Positions 32,964 to 40,582 of a stretch of DNA of 46,703 nucleotides are shown here, piece after piece. The DNA lies in NCBI GenBank assembly GCA_024742935.1, contig JANSXN010000016.1:1-46703 (forward strand). Reading direction: 5' to 3'. The position numbers and the translations under genes were made by a program. Origin of the DNA: Flavobacteriaceae bacterium (GTDB taxonomy: Bacteria; Bacteroidota; Bacteroidia; Flavobacteriales; Flavobacteriaceae). Each line of letters starts with the position of its first letter. The stretch's first letter is position 1. The notes beneath the pieces are model-generated. The model ran no database searches. It worked only from the letters and a program-made list of their open reading frames with translations, and had not been told where the DNA came from.

Positions 32964-33440
32964 TTAAAACTCAACTTGCGGATTGTCTCTCTTAAAACTC
33001 CAAAGTGAATTCCATTCACCCATTTTTTTATCTTCCTCAAACTTTAATGCCTTCTGAAGTTTTTTATTGGTATAAACCAATGCAAAGCCTTCCCGCTTTC
33101 CATTAATATATTGCATTTTTGTAGTGGTGTTGTTTTCATAGACGGTCCACCAACCATTTTTAACGCCCGATGTAAAATGCCCTTCTTTCAAAAGCTTTTT
33201 TTCAACGGAATAAAAATACCAATATCCTTGCTGTTTATCCTTATGATAATGACCTTTTTTTTGGGTGTTTCCATCCTTGAAATAATAAGTCCAATAACCT
33301 TCTTTTGTTGATCCTTCAACCCAGCCCTCTCCTTTCAGAAATCCTGAAGCATCATATTCTCTTTTAAACACTCTTTCAGTTTGTGTAAGAGGGAGTAAAT
33401 ATAACAGGCAAAGCAATTTTGTTATTAGTGATAAAGTCAT
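32964..33440 (-). CDS. YwqK-like MORN-repeat protein, exported
   Basis: 158 aa. Seen: signal-like N-terminus (LITKLLCLLYLLPLTQT), then five or six MORN-type repeats of the form GYWTYYFKDGN, GYWYFYSVEKK, GWWTVYENN. These are often annotated as YwqK family antitoxins, but no toxin is adjacent and the signal peptide argues for an envelope location. It is the first gene of the glycosyltransferase operon, with no gap before the next one (stop at 32964, ATG at 32963). Confidence 0.8.
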   Translation of the reverse strand: MTLSLITKLLCLLYLLPLTQTERVFKREYDASGFLKGEGWVEGSTKEGYWTYYFKDGNTQKKGHYHKDKQQGYWYFYSVEKKLLKEGHFTSGVKNGWWTVYENNTTTKMQYINGKREGFALVYTNKKLQKALKFEEDKKMGEWNSLWSFKRDNPQVEF

Positions 33441-33612
33441 AGTTGATGTTTTTGACGTAATAAATTTTTAAAACTGACATTGGTCAGGCATTTAATATAA
33501 ATACGTAGCACTTTGGCAAAAGGTTTTTTTCATTTTTTTTTAATGGAGTAAAACCAACATCATCTTTTTGCCGTAAGTAGGGTATGACTAACAATTCTAA
33601 AAATTTAAAAAG

Positions 33613-34494
33613 ATGAAAATGAAAATCAAATTTTTTGCAAGCCTATGCTTGTTATTTCCCGCTTTATTTCTGGCTCAAAGCCCGGTAAGCGGATTTATGA
33701 AAAGTGCCGGTGAAGGTGCGGTTTCTCTTACCTATTCACAGGAATCTTATGACAAAGTTTTTCTGGTTCCGGTTGAAGTTGACGGGGTGCCCGTTTTTAA
33801 TGACATTACAGTGTCAAGTATTTAGCTTTACGCGGAAGTGGGTATCACAGACCGCTTTAATCTTGTGCTAAACCTTCCTTATGTTGAGACAGAAGGAAAT
33901 GCCAGTGAAGCTACCCTTGCCAATAATGGTTTTGAAAACGAAAGAAGTGGAATTCAGGATGTAAAGATTTATGCTAAATACAATTTTCACACACTAAACG
34001 CCGGTTCAAGCACAATTGATCTCATTGGTGCCATAGGTCTGGAAACACCACTTAGTGATTACAGCGCTGATGAAGGCCTGCAATCCATTCTTGCAATTGG
34101 TAATGAATCATCAAGTTTTAATATGATGGGTATTGCTACTTTCAAAACAGACTTTGGCCTTTTTGCAACCGGTCAAGCCGGATACAGTTTTAAAGGAAAT
34201 AGTTCGCCACATGCACTCATTACCGAACTCAAACTGGGCTATGCAGCTTCAAAATTTTATGTAGATGCCTATGTCGCAAATCAACTTTCTGAAAAAGACG
34301 GAGTCGATATTTTAGGAGAAGGCTTTGTGGGCTTTTTCCCTGTAGTGAGAGTAAACTATACCCGTGTGGGATTGAATGCTTATGCGCCCATAACAGGTGG
34401 AATTGGTGTGACAGCCGGTGCAAACACGTATGTTGCCGGAAGAAACATTGGTAAATCCACAGGGTTTTATGGCGGCCTTGTTTACTCATTTTAA
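33613..34494 (+). pseudogene. outer-membrane beta-barrel-type protein broken by an in-frame TAG
   Basis: Signal peptide (LLFPALFLAQ) and beginning of a barrel are followed by TAG at 33823-33825; the same frame continues without a break to 34494 for a total of 294 codons. Flanking translation is VSSI-stop-LYAEVGITDRFNLVLNLPYV, a sensible barrel strand, so the stop replaces one residue (TCG for Ser would need one base change). The rest looks like an outer-membrane channel or transporter (alternating strands, final GFYGGLVYSF with C-terminal aromatic). A recent nonsense mutation, sequencing error or suppression are all possible. Next gene encodes a fasciclin lipoprotein 26 bases later, probably same operon. 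Confidence 0.8.
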
Positions 34495-34520
34495 TTAATT
34501 AACTATAAAAATCAAATACA

Positions 34521-35519
34521 ATGAAAAATCTAAATATATTAAAGTACCTCTTTTTGTCACTACTGGTGACGCTCTCTTTCACAGCCTGTGAAACAGAGTC
34601 AGCTTTTGAAGATGAATTGCCCACAATCGCTTTTATTGCGGTTTCAAACCCTGATTTTAGTACGCTGGAAGCAGCAGCAGTAACAGGCGGTGTTGCCGTT
34701 GCATTAAGCAATTCAAACCCCAATGATCCATCGGGTGATTATACCGTTTTTGCACCCACCAATGATGCTTTTGCCCGTTTGGGATTGAATGAAGAAACTC
34801 TTGGGGTATTACAAAAACCCTTTTTAACGAATACTTTGTTATACCACGTTTCAAACGGAAATTTGTTAAACAATAACATTATGGCTGGAGGGATGACAAC
34901 CTCAGCTTTGGGACCCGACAGACGTTTTATAACCAGAGGAAACGATACCTACATCAACGGTTCAAAAATCCTGGCAACAGACATTGCTGCGAGCAATGGT
35001 ACCGTTCATGTAATTGATAAAGTAATGATTGCAACTGGCGTAGATATTGTACAATCGGCGATTGCGCTGCAAAGCTCGAGCGTTTTTACGTTCCCGGAAC
35101 TTTCATTTTTGGTCGAAGCAGTCATTTATGCTGATTTGGCAGGAGCCTTAACAGCTTCACCCGGCAGCCCTGACTTTACCGTTTTTGCCCCCACAGACCA
35201 AGCATTTAAGGATTTGGGTACCGCATTGGGTCTAACTTTCAATGAACCGGCAGACATCAGACAGTTACCACAGGAAGTGGTTGCTACTGTTCTATTGAAC
35301 CATGTTTTATTGGAAGATAGCTTTACAAGCGAACTTGATGCAGGTACTGTTACACCCCTTGGAGGAGATCCTTTGACTTTGGGTGCTTTTACAAATGGAA
35401 CGCTAACGGTTACCGGAGCAGGAAACGGAGGAGCAGAAGCCAATATGGTAATTCCGGATGTACAGACAACAAACGGAGTGGTTCACGTTATAGACCGTGT
35501 ATTACTTCCAAACTTATAA
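34521..35519 (+). CDS. lipoprotein with two fasciclin (FAS1) domains
   Basis: 332 aa. Seen: lipoprotein signal (LLVTLSFTAC, lipidated Cys23), FAS1 domain 1 (about 40-175: YTVFAPTNDAFARLG, TLLYHVSNGNL, ATDIAASNGTVHVIDKVM) and domain 2 (about 185-330: FTVFAPTDQAFKDLG, VLLNHVLLEDSF, VQTTNGVVHVIDRVLLP). FAS1 domains mediate adhesion or ligand binding at the cell surface. Downstream of the broken barrel gene; the pair could have been a channel with its surface partner. Confidence 0.93.
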   Translation: MKNLNILKYLFLSLLVTLSFTACETESAFEDELPTIAFIAVSNPDFSTLEAAAVTGGVAVALSNSNPNDPSGDYTVFAPTNDAFARLGLNEETLGVLQKPFLTNTLLYHVSNGNLLNNNIMAGGMTTSALGPDRRFITRGNDTYINGSKILATDIAASNGTVHVIDKVMIATGVDIVQSAIALQSSSVFTFPELSFLVEAVIYADLAGALTASPGSPDFTVFAPTDQAFKDLGTALGLTFNEPADIRQLPQEVVATVLLNHVLLEDSFTSELDAGTVTPLGGDPLTLGAFTNGTLTVTGAGNGGAEANMVIPDVQTTNGVVHVIDRVLLPNL

Positions 35520-35645
35520 AAGAAGCATATTTAGTTATGTGTGTTAATTAGCTGAACAACATCAATGAAGTTCCTTCCACATTGGTGTTGTGATTTAAAA
35601 GGTATGTGTTGAAAAATGCGTACCTTTTTTCCGTTTAAAACAACA

Positions 35646-36026
35646 ATGGTTATGGAATCCTTTTGGCTGCATTTTTTGAATGTTTTTTTCTATGTTTTTC
35701 ACACAGTATTAATTCTTTTTAACCTCTTTGCTTGGATTTTTCCCAAAATCCAAAAACTTCATCTCTATAGCTTATTCATCACACTTTTTTCATGGGGGAT
35801 ATTAGGATTTTGGAAAGGATTTGGATATTGTTTTCTCACAGATTGGCATTATCAAATACTACGCAAACTGGGTGAAACAGCTATGCCCAGCAGTTACATA
35901 GCTTTTCTTATTGAAAAATTCACCGGCTGGTTGCCCGGTGCAGAATTGGTGAATACCTGGACTTTGATCCTTACAGTAATTGCACTCATTTGTTCTATTT
36001 GGGTGAATTTTGGAAATAGAAAATGA
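35646..36026 (+). CDS. DUF2784 family membrane protein
   Basis: About 126 aa. Seen: four membrane helices and the DUF2784 hallmarks FNLFAWIFPKIQKLH and SWGILGFWKGFGYCFLTDWHYQILRKLG. Function unknown. Frame is open back to an ATG at 35616, but a TACCTTTT box (35631-35638 region) resembles a -7 element and the family N-terminus fits ATG 35646 or 35652; the start is uncertain by a few codons. Confidence 0.8.
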   Translation: MVMESFWLHFLNVFFYVFHTVLILFNLFAWIFPKIQKLHLYSLFITLFSWGILGFWKGFGYCFLTDWHYQILRKLGETAMPSSYIAFLIEKFTGWLPGAELVNTWTLILTVIALICSIWVNFGNRK

Positions 36027-36224
36027 TACTGTAAAATAGGAATTAGTTTTAGTAGGATGAAATTTTTTTAGTACAAAAACTATTTTTTATAGAGTGAGCT
36101 AACTTATTATATTCTTTATCATTTAAAACATTCGCAAAGTAACTTTGCAAACTCAGTGCAACTGACTGTCCGTCAATCAGGTTTGCTGTTAAATTATTCC
36201 ACTGATTTTACTGATTCACGTGGA

Positions 36225-37442
36225 TTATTTTTCACCAATTGCTTTAGCTACCAAAAACCCACCCGTCCAGCAATTCTGAAAATTAAAGCCCCCTGTGATG
36301 GCGTCGATATTGAGTACTTCACCGGCTAGGTAGAGGTTTTTATGCAGCTTACTTTCAAATGTTTTGAAGTTGATTTCTTTTAAATCCACACCACCGGCCG
36401 TAACAAATTCTTCTTTGAAAGTGCTTTTTCCATCCACTTCAAACTGGCATTGGGTGAGTTGGTTTGCTAGGTTATGCAACTGATTTTTATTGATTTCTGC
36501 CCATTTGGTTTCGGCATCAATTCCGGTGGCGTTTACCAGGCTTTGCCACAAGCGTTTGGGCAGTTCAAAATGAGGAAACTTCAACACGCCTTGTTTTGCA
36601 TTGTTGTTTTTGATTTCCTTTAATTGTTCCACCACATCGTCAAACCTGAGGTGTTCCAGCCAATTTACTTCGAGGGTAAATTTATAATCCAGCGTATTCA
36701 ATTCGCGTGCTCCCCAAGCCGAAAGCTTTAAAATTGACGGTCCGCTTAAGCCCCAGTGAGTGATGAGTAACGGACCTTCACTTTCAAGTCCTGTTCCCAA
36801 TACTTTTACAGCAGCATTAGTAGAAACCCCCGGCAAGTCTGCAATGCGTTTGTCTTTGATATTGAACGTAAACAACGAAGGTACCGGCGTTAACATCGTA
36901 TGCTCCAAGCTTTCCAATAAGTTCCATATTTTTGGATTGCTGCCCGTAGCGACGACTAAGTTATTCGCTTGTAAATTACCTTGTGTGGTTAAAACTTCCC
37001 AATATTCATCCAACTTAGAAATACCTTGAACGGAATGATTCAGCAAGACCTCAACACCCAATCTATCTACTTCCGAGAGAAAACAATCAATAATCGTTTG
37101 CGAACTGTCACTCTCCGGAAACATCCTGCCGTCTTCTTCTATTTTTAGTGCAACCCCGCGTTGTTCAAACCAATCAATGGTATCGCCGGTCATAAAACTG
37201 TGAAAAGGACCCAGTAATTCTTTTTCGCCACGCGGGTATTTTTTGGTCAGGTCTTTTGGGATAAACTCGGCATGAGTGACATTGCAACGCCCACCACCGG
37301 AAATGCGCACTTTGGTCAGCACCTCCTTGCCGCGTTCCAGAATGGCGATTTTGGCTAGTGGATTTTGCTCAGCCGCGTTGATGGCGGTAAAGAACCCGGC
37401 GGCTCCTCCGCCAATGATAAGTATGTCATAGCTTCTACTCAT
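36225..37442 (-). CDS. FAD-dependent oxidoreductase, HI0933/YhiN family
   Basis: 405 aa, normal length. Seen: N-terminal FAD-binding Rossmann motif DILIIGGGAAGFFTAINAAE, the family motif KVRISGGGRCNVTHAE, an inserted middle domain (about 190-340), and the C-terminal FAD motif NLYLAGEVLNIDAITGGFNFQNCWTGG. Predicted soluble flavoprotein; some relatives reduce bile-acid intermediates, most have no known substrate. It begins directly after the decarboxylase stop on the same strand (37443/37442), suggesting an operon. The 198-bp spacer downstream has only short palindromes (e.g. GCAAAGTAACTTTGC near 36133). Confidence 0.9.
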   Translation of the reverse strand: MSRSYDILIIGGGAAGFFTAINAAEQNPLAKIAILERGKEVLTKVRISGGGRCNVTHAEFIPKDLTKKYPRGEKELLGPFHSFMTGDTIDWFEQRGVALKIEEDGRMFPESDSSQTIIDCFLSEVDRLGVEVLLNHSVQGISKLDEYWEVLTTQGNLQANNLVVATGSNPKIWNLLESLEHTMLTPVPSLFTFNIKDKRIADLPGVSTNAAVKVLGTGLESEGPLLITHWGLSGPSILKLSAWGARELNTLDYKFTLEVNWLEHLRFDDVVEQLKEIKNNNAKQGVLKFPHFELPKRLWQSLVNATGIDAETKWAEINKNQLHNLANQLTQCQFEVDGKSTFKEEFVTAGGVDLKEINFKTFESKLHKNLYLAGEVLNIDAITGGFNFQNCWTGGFLVAKAIGEK

Positions 37443-38870
37443 TTATTCCTGTGCAAATTGTTCACACAATTGCAACGTACTTTTGACATCTTCCATCGTC
37501 GTGCGGGGGTTAATCAAACACATCCGCAACACCACTTGTTTGTTTAAAATGGTGGTGACCAGTAAGGCTTTTCGCGAAAGCACGACTTTTTCTGAAATAA
37601 GTTGATTGATTTTATCAAGTTGCTTTTCATTCAAGTTTTTGCCAATGGGGTTGTACCTGAAATTGATGATTGCCAATGTCGCCGGTGAAACCACTTCCCA
37701 TTTGTCGCTTTTGCGAAAGTATTCCTCCGTTTCTTCAGCGAGTTTTATGTTGTAGGTAATTGCTTTTCTGAAAGCTTTTAACCCAAAAGTTTTGATGGAC
37801 ATATAAAACTTTAATGCTCTGAATCTGCGCGTCAATTCGATACCGTGATCATAGAAATTGATTTCAGATTCGTTGCCTTCAATGTCTCTTAGATATTCAG
37901 GCTTTTCAGTAAAAGTACCGCTGAGCGATTTGTGGTTGCGCACCAGCAAACAACCAATTTCGTAGGGTTGAAAAAACCATTTGTGTGGATCTACGGTGAT
38001 GGAGTCTGCTTTTTCAATGCCTTTTAATAATTGCTTTCCGTTTTTTGCCAGAATAGCCGCACCGCCATAGGCAGCATCAATGTGAAACCAGATTTTTTCC
38101 TTTTTACAGATAGCTGCGAGTTCGTTAAGCGGGTCCACCGTCCCTGTATTTGTAGTCCCTGCCGAAGCTATAAAACAAAAGGGCTGCAAACCTTCCAGCT
38201 TGTCTTTCGCAATAGCATTTTTCAGTTTATTGATGCCAATTTTAAACTCACTATCTGTAGGAATAATCCTGATTTGTTCTTTACTAAATCCCAAAACGCG
38301 TATGGCCTTGATATTGGAAGAATGTGCCTGGTCTGAAAGATAGATAACGGCTTTGGAAAAATCGTCGCCACATTTCACTTTTCGGGCGGTGGCAACGGCT
38401 GTAAAATTTGCCATTGAGCCGCCACTAGTGAAAATACCGCCGCCGCGTTTTATGGGAAAACCATACAGTTTCAGCAACCAGTTTGTCGCCACAATTTCCA
38501 TTTGAGCAGCAGCTGGGGAAGCGGCCCATCCACCTGAAAAAATGTTGAAGCCACTGGCTAAAGAATCACCCATCGCACTGATAAAGTTGCTTGGGCCCGG
38601 TACAAACGAATAGGATTTTGGGTGGCTCACCACATTGCTTTGAGTCATTACTTTTTGAAGTACAAAATCCAATACCTCATTAGCATCAGTGGGTTTTTCA
38701 GGGACTTCATCTTTAAATAAGCTATCCATTTCTTTTCTGGAAGCGGTTGCCACCGGAAACTTTTCATTTTGTGTATCAAAATGGGCAACAATGGAATCTA
38801 CGACTTTGTAGCCATAGTCCAGCATTTCTTCTTTGGTAAGTTCTAATTTTTCTGTTTTGGTTAAAATCAC
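37443..38870 (-). CDS. PLP-dependent group II amino-acid decarboxylase
   Basis: About 475 aa, resembling aromatic-L-amino-acid and diaminobutyrate decarboxylases. Seen: SHPKSYSFVPGPSNFISAMG, GGIFTSGGSMANFTAVATAR, FIASAGTTNTGTVDPLNEL, WFHIDAAYGGAAIL (His stacking on PLP and Asp to pyridine N), and the Schiff-base lysine in DPHKWFFQPYEIGC. Start: the frame extends to a TTG at 38894 but that codon lies in the -7 box TAACTTTG, so a GTG at 38870 (chosen) or ATG at 38825 must be used. Product amine unknown. Confidence 0.88.
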   Translation of the reverse strand: MILTKTEKLELTKEEMLDYGYKVVDSIVAHFDTQNEKFPVATASRKEMDSLFKDEVPEKPTDANEVLDFVLQKVMTQSNVVSHPKSYSFVPGPSNFISAMGDSLASGFNIFSGGWAASPAAAQMEIVATNWLLKLYGFPIKRGGGIFTSGGSMANFTAVATARKVKCGDDFSKAVIYLSDQAHSSNIKAIRVLGFSKEQIRIIPTDSEFKIGINKLKNAIAKDKLEGLQPFCFIASAGTTNTGTVDPLNELAAICKKEKIWFHIDAAYGGAAILAKNGKQLLKGIEKADSITVDPHKWFFQPYEIGCLLVRNHKSLSGTFTEKPEYLRDIEGNESEINFYDHGIELTRRFRALKFYMSIKTFGLKAFRKAITYNIKLAEETEEYFRKSDKWEVVSPATLAIINFRYNPIGKNLNEKQLDKINQLISEKVVLSRKALLVTTILNKQVVLRMCLINPRTTMEDVKSTLQLCEQFAQE

Positions 38871-38891
38871 TGCTTCATTTTTTAGGAGCTG

Positions 38892-38899
38892 CAAAGTTA
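38892..38899 (-). promoter_or_regulatory. -7 box of the decarboxylase/flavoprotein operon
   Basis: Reverse strand TAACTTTG, exact TAnnTTTG. The -33 position 19 bases upstream reads TTTT, a weak match. It overlaps the upstream-most in-frame TTG and so excludes it as start. Confidence 0.55.
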
Positions 38900-38939
38900 G
38901 GGCATTCAGGTGGGGATGAAAATGATTTTAGGCATAAAA

Positions 38940-38966
38940 AAATCCGGAAGCAAAACTCCCGGATTT
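38940..38966 (-). terminator. terminator after the T9SS protein gene
   Basis: AAATCCGG (38940-38947) and CCGGATTT (38959-38966) around an 11-base loop, followed on the reverse strand by a T run (A run at 38936-38942). Confidence 0.8.
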
Positions 38967-38989
38967 CAATTATTTTTTGATGTTTATGG

Positions 38990-40459
38990 TTATTTCACCA
39001 CAATCTTTTTAACTATCTGATTGTTTTCGTCTTCAAAGGCAATAAAATAAATGCCGGCATTCAGGTTAAAGTTGATAGTATTGGTACCTAGTATCACGTC
39101 CTGGGTAAATACTTTCTGCCAGTTTACATTGTAAAAAGTCACAGTTTCGAAATTGCTTTCGTTTTGGAAAGTGAATTGGTTTTGAGCAGGATTGGGGTAT
39201 AAAACCACAGAATCAGGATTTACTTCATCAACATTGGCCAATGGTTCACAGTAAATAGGGTCAAAAATCACTTCGCCTAAAGTGGGGTCGTCTTCAATGT
39301 GAAAAATCACTTCTTCGGCTTCAGCCAACGTGCCTTCGCCATCTTCCACCCAGCAATTATGCTTTGCTGAAATAGTGTTTGGACCATTGTTGTAAAGTGC
39401 AAAGATTTCGCCATTGTTTCCATTTTCAGAAAACACATTTAAGCCGGGATTGTCTTCATCATCACCAAAGTTTGCATCCACAGGACCCTGAATCGTTACG
39501 CCCCACAGGTTTCTTCTCATTGTATTTCCGGTGGCATCTACAGTCATATCACCGGTTGGTGCATTCAGGTTGATGCCACTTCCACCCAGATTAGGGTTGC
39601 CTTGAGTGTCGTTGTCTTCAATGATATTGTCCTTGATGAGCGCATAGGAGTTTGGACCCACAATGGTCATTCCGTAACGGTTATCTTTGATTGTATTTCC
39701 TTCGATAATAACACGCAAAGCACCTCCTACAAGATTGGCAACAGCAATTCCACCGGCTTGATCCAAGTCCCGGTCCCCTAGAATGGTGTTGTTGCGAATT
39801 TTCAAAGTATCATTCAAACGGGTGGCTCCCATATTGATTTGTGGACGGTTATTGTTGCTTTGGTTGTTACCTTCGATTAAATTGTTTTCTATAATGGCAG
39901 AGACACTCTGATTTGCACCCGAACTTATAGCCGGATTGGCATTAAACAAAAAATCATTGTTTGTAATTACAGGTACGCCTCTGGATAAGGTAACTGTTGC
40001 TCCTGTAGTCACTCCTGAAACATTGTTTAAAAGCACACAATTGTTAAGAACAAAACTTTCAGTTAATACTTGAAGTCCGCCACCAAATTGGATGGTCGCA
40101 TTTTGAATTTCAATAGTAGATAATTCCTCAAACCTAAAACCATCATAAGGAGCGGCCTGATTTACAGCTGTAAAAATCACAGCGTCTGCTTCCACAAAAA
40201 AAGAACCAAGCCCCAGGACTGTAATGCGCACTCCGGCTTCAATTTCAAGTGTGAGGTCTGTGTTTATTCTAAGAATATCATCTGCCGCTATGGTCAAATC
40301 TTCCAATAAGGTATAAGTTGTTCCGGAAACCGTAACCGTTCCGGGGCTCGCCGTTACAATATCATCCAGTGTCCAGTCAACACCGGTGCCGGGTGTGGTG
40401 TACTGTGCCAGGGCGATTGAAAAACAAAAAAGTAGGGATAAAGTTGTAAAAAATTTCAT
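38990..40459 (-). CDS. T9SS-exported right-handed beta-helix protein
   Basis: 489 aa. Seen: signal peptide 1-18 (LLFCFSIALAQ), a parallel beta-helix region from about 100 to 340 with repeated N-N-x-I and GN-x-I steps (NNVSGVTTGATVTL, IIENNLIEGNNQSNN, IIEGNTIKDNRYGMTI, DNIIEDNDTQGNPN), and a C-terminal type A sorting domain (SVVLYPNPAQNQFTFQNES ... GIYFIAFEDENNQIVKKIVV). Expected to be secreted or anchored on the surface by the type IX system. No lyase catalytic site was identified. Own promoter and terminator; monocistronic. Confidence 0.92.
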   Translation of the reverse strand: MKFFTTLSLLFCFSIALAQYTTPGTGVDWTLDDIVTASPGTVTVSGTTYTLLEDLTIAADDILRINTDLTLEIEAGVRITVLGLGSFFVEADAVIFTAVNQAAPYDGFRFEELSTIEIQNATIQFGGGLQVLTESFVLNNCVLLNNVSGVTTGATVTLSRGVPVITNNDFLFNANPAISSGANQSVSAIIENNLIEGNNQSNNNRPQINMGATRLNDTLKIRNNTILGDRDLDQAGGIAVANLVGGALRVIIEGNTIKDNRYGMTIVGPNSYALIKDNIIEDNDTQGNPNLGGSGINLNAPTGDMTVDATGNTMRRNLWGVTIQGPVDANFGDDEDNPGLNVFSENGNNGEIFALYNNGPNTISAKHNCWVEDGEGTLAEAEEVIFHIEDDPTLGEVIFDPIYCEPLANVDEVNPDSVVLYPNPAQNQFTFQNESNFETVTFYNVNWQKVFTQDVILGTNTINFNLNAGIYFIAFEDENNQIVKKIVVK

Positions 40460-40486
40460 GATTTAAAGTAATTATTTGGTTTGGGT

Positions 40487-40515
40487 CAAAGGTAAAGAAT
40501 TCTGAAAAAGTCAAA
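40487..40515 (-). promoter_or_regulatory. promoter of the T9SS protein gene
   Basis: Reverse strand TTTG (40515-40512), 17 bases, TACCTTTG (40494-40487); both boxes exact, ending 27 bases before the ATG. Confidence 0.7.
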
Positions 40516-40551
40516 AGTGTTTTAATAGTTTTAACTTTCACACATTAACTG

Positions 40552-40559
40552 TATTTTTG
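40552..40559 (+). promoter_or_regulatory. -7 box of the leuS promoter
   Basis: TATTTTTG, exact TAnnTTTG, 23 bases before the leuS ATG. At 19 bases upstream the -33 position reads TTTT, imperfect. Confidence 0.5.
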
Positions 40560-40582
40560 CCGAACTTAATCAAAGGGTAACA

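Noticed and set aside
32964-33440. YwqK-like gene as half of a toxin-antitoxin pair
   Set aside because: There is a signal-peptide-like N-terminus and no adjacent toxin candidate; neighbours are glycosyltransferases.
36027-36224. Palindromes such as GCAAAGTAACTTTGC downstream of the DUF2784 gene as a regulatory site
   Set aside because: They lie between convergent gene ends with no T run and no promoter context; noted but not assignable.
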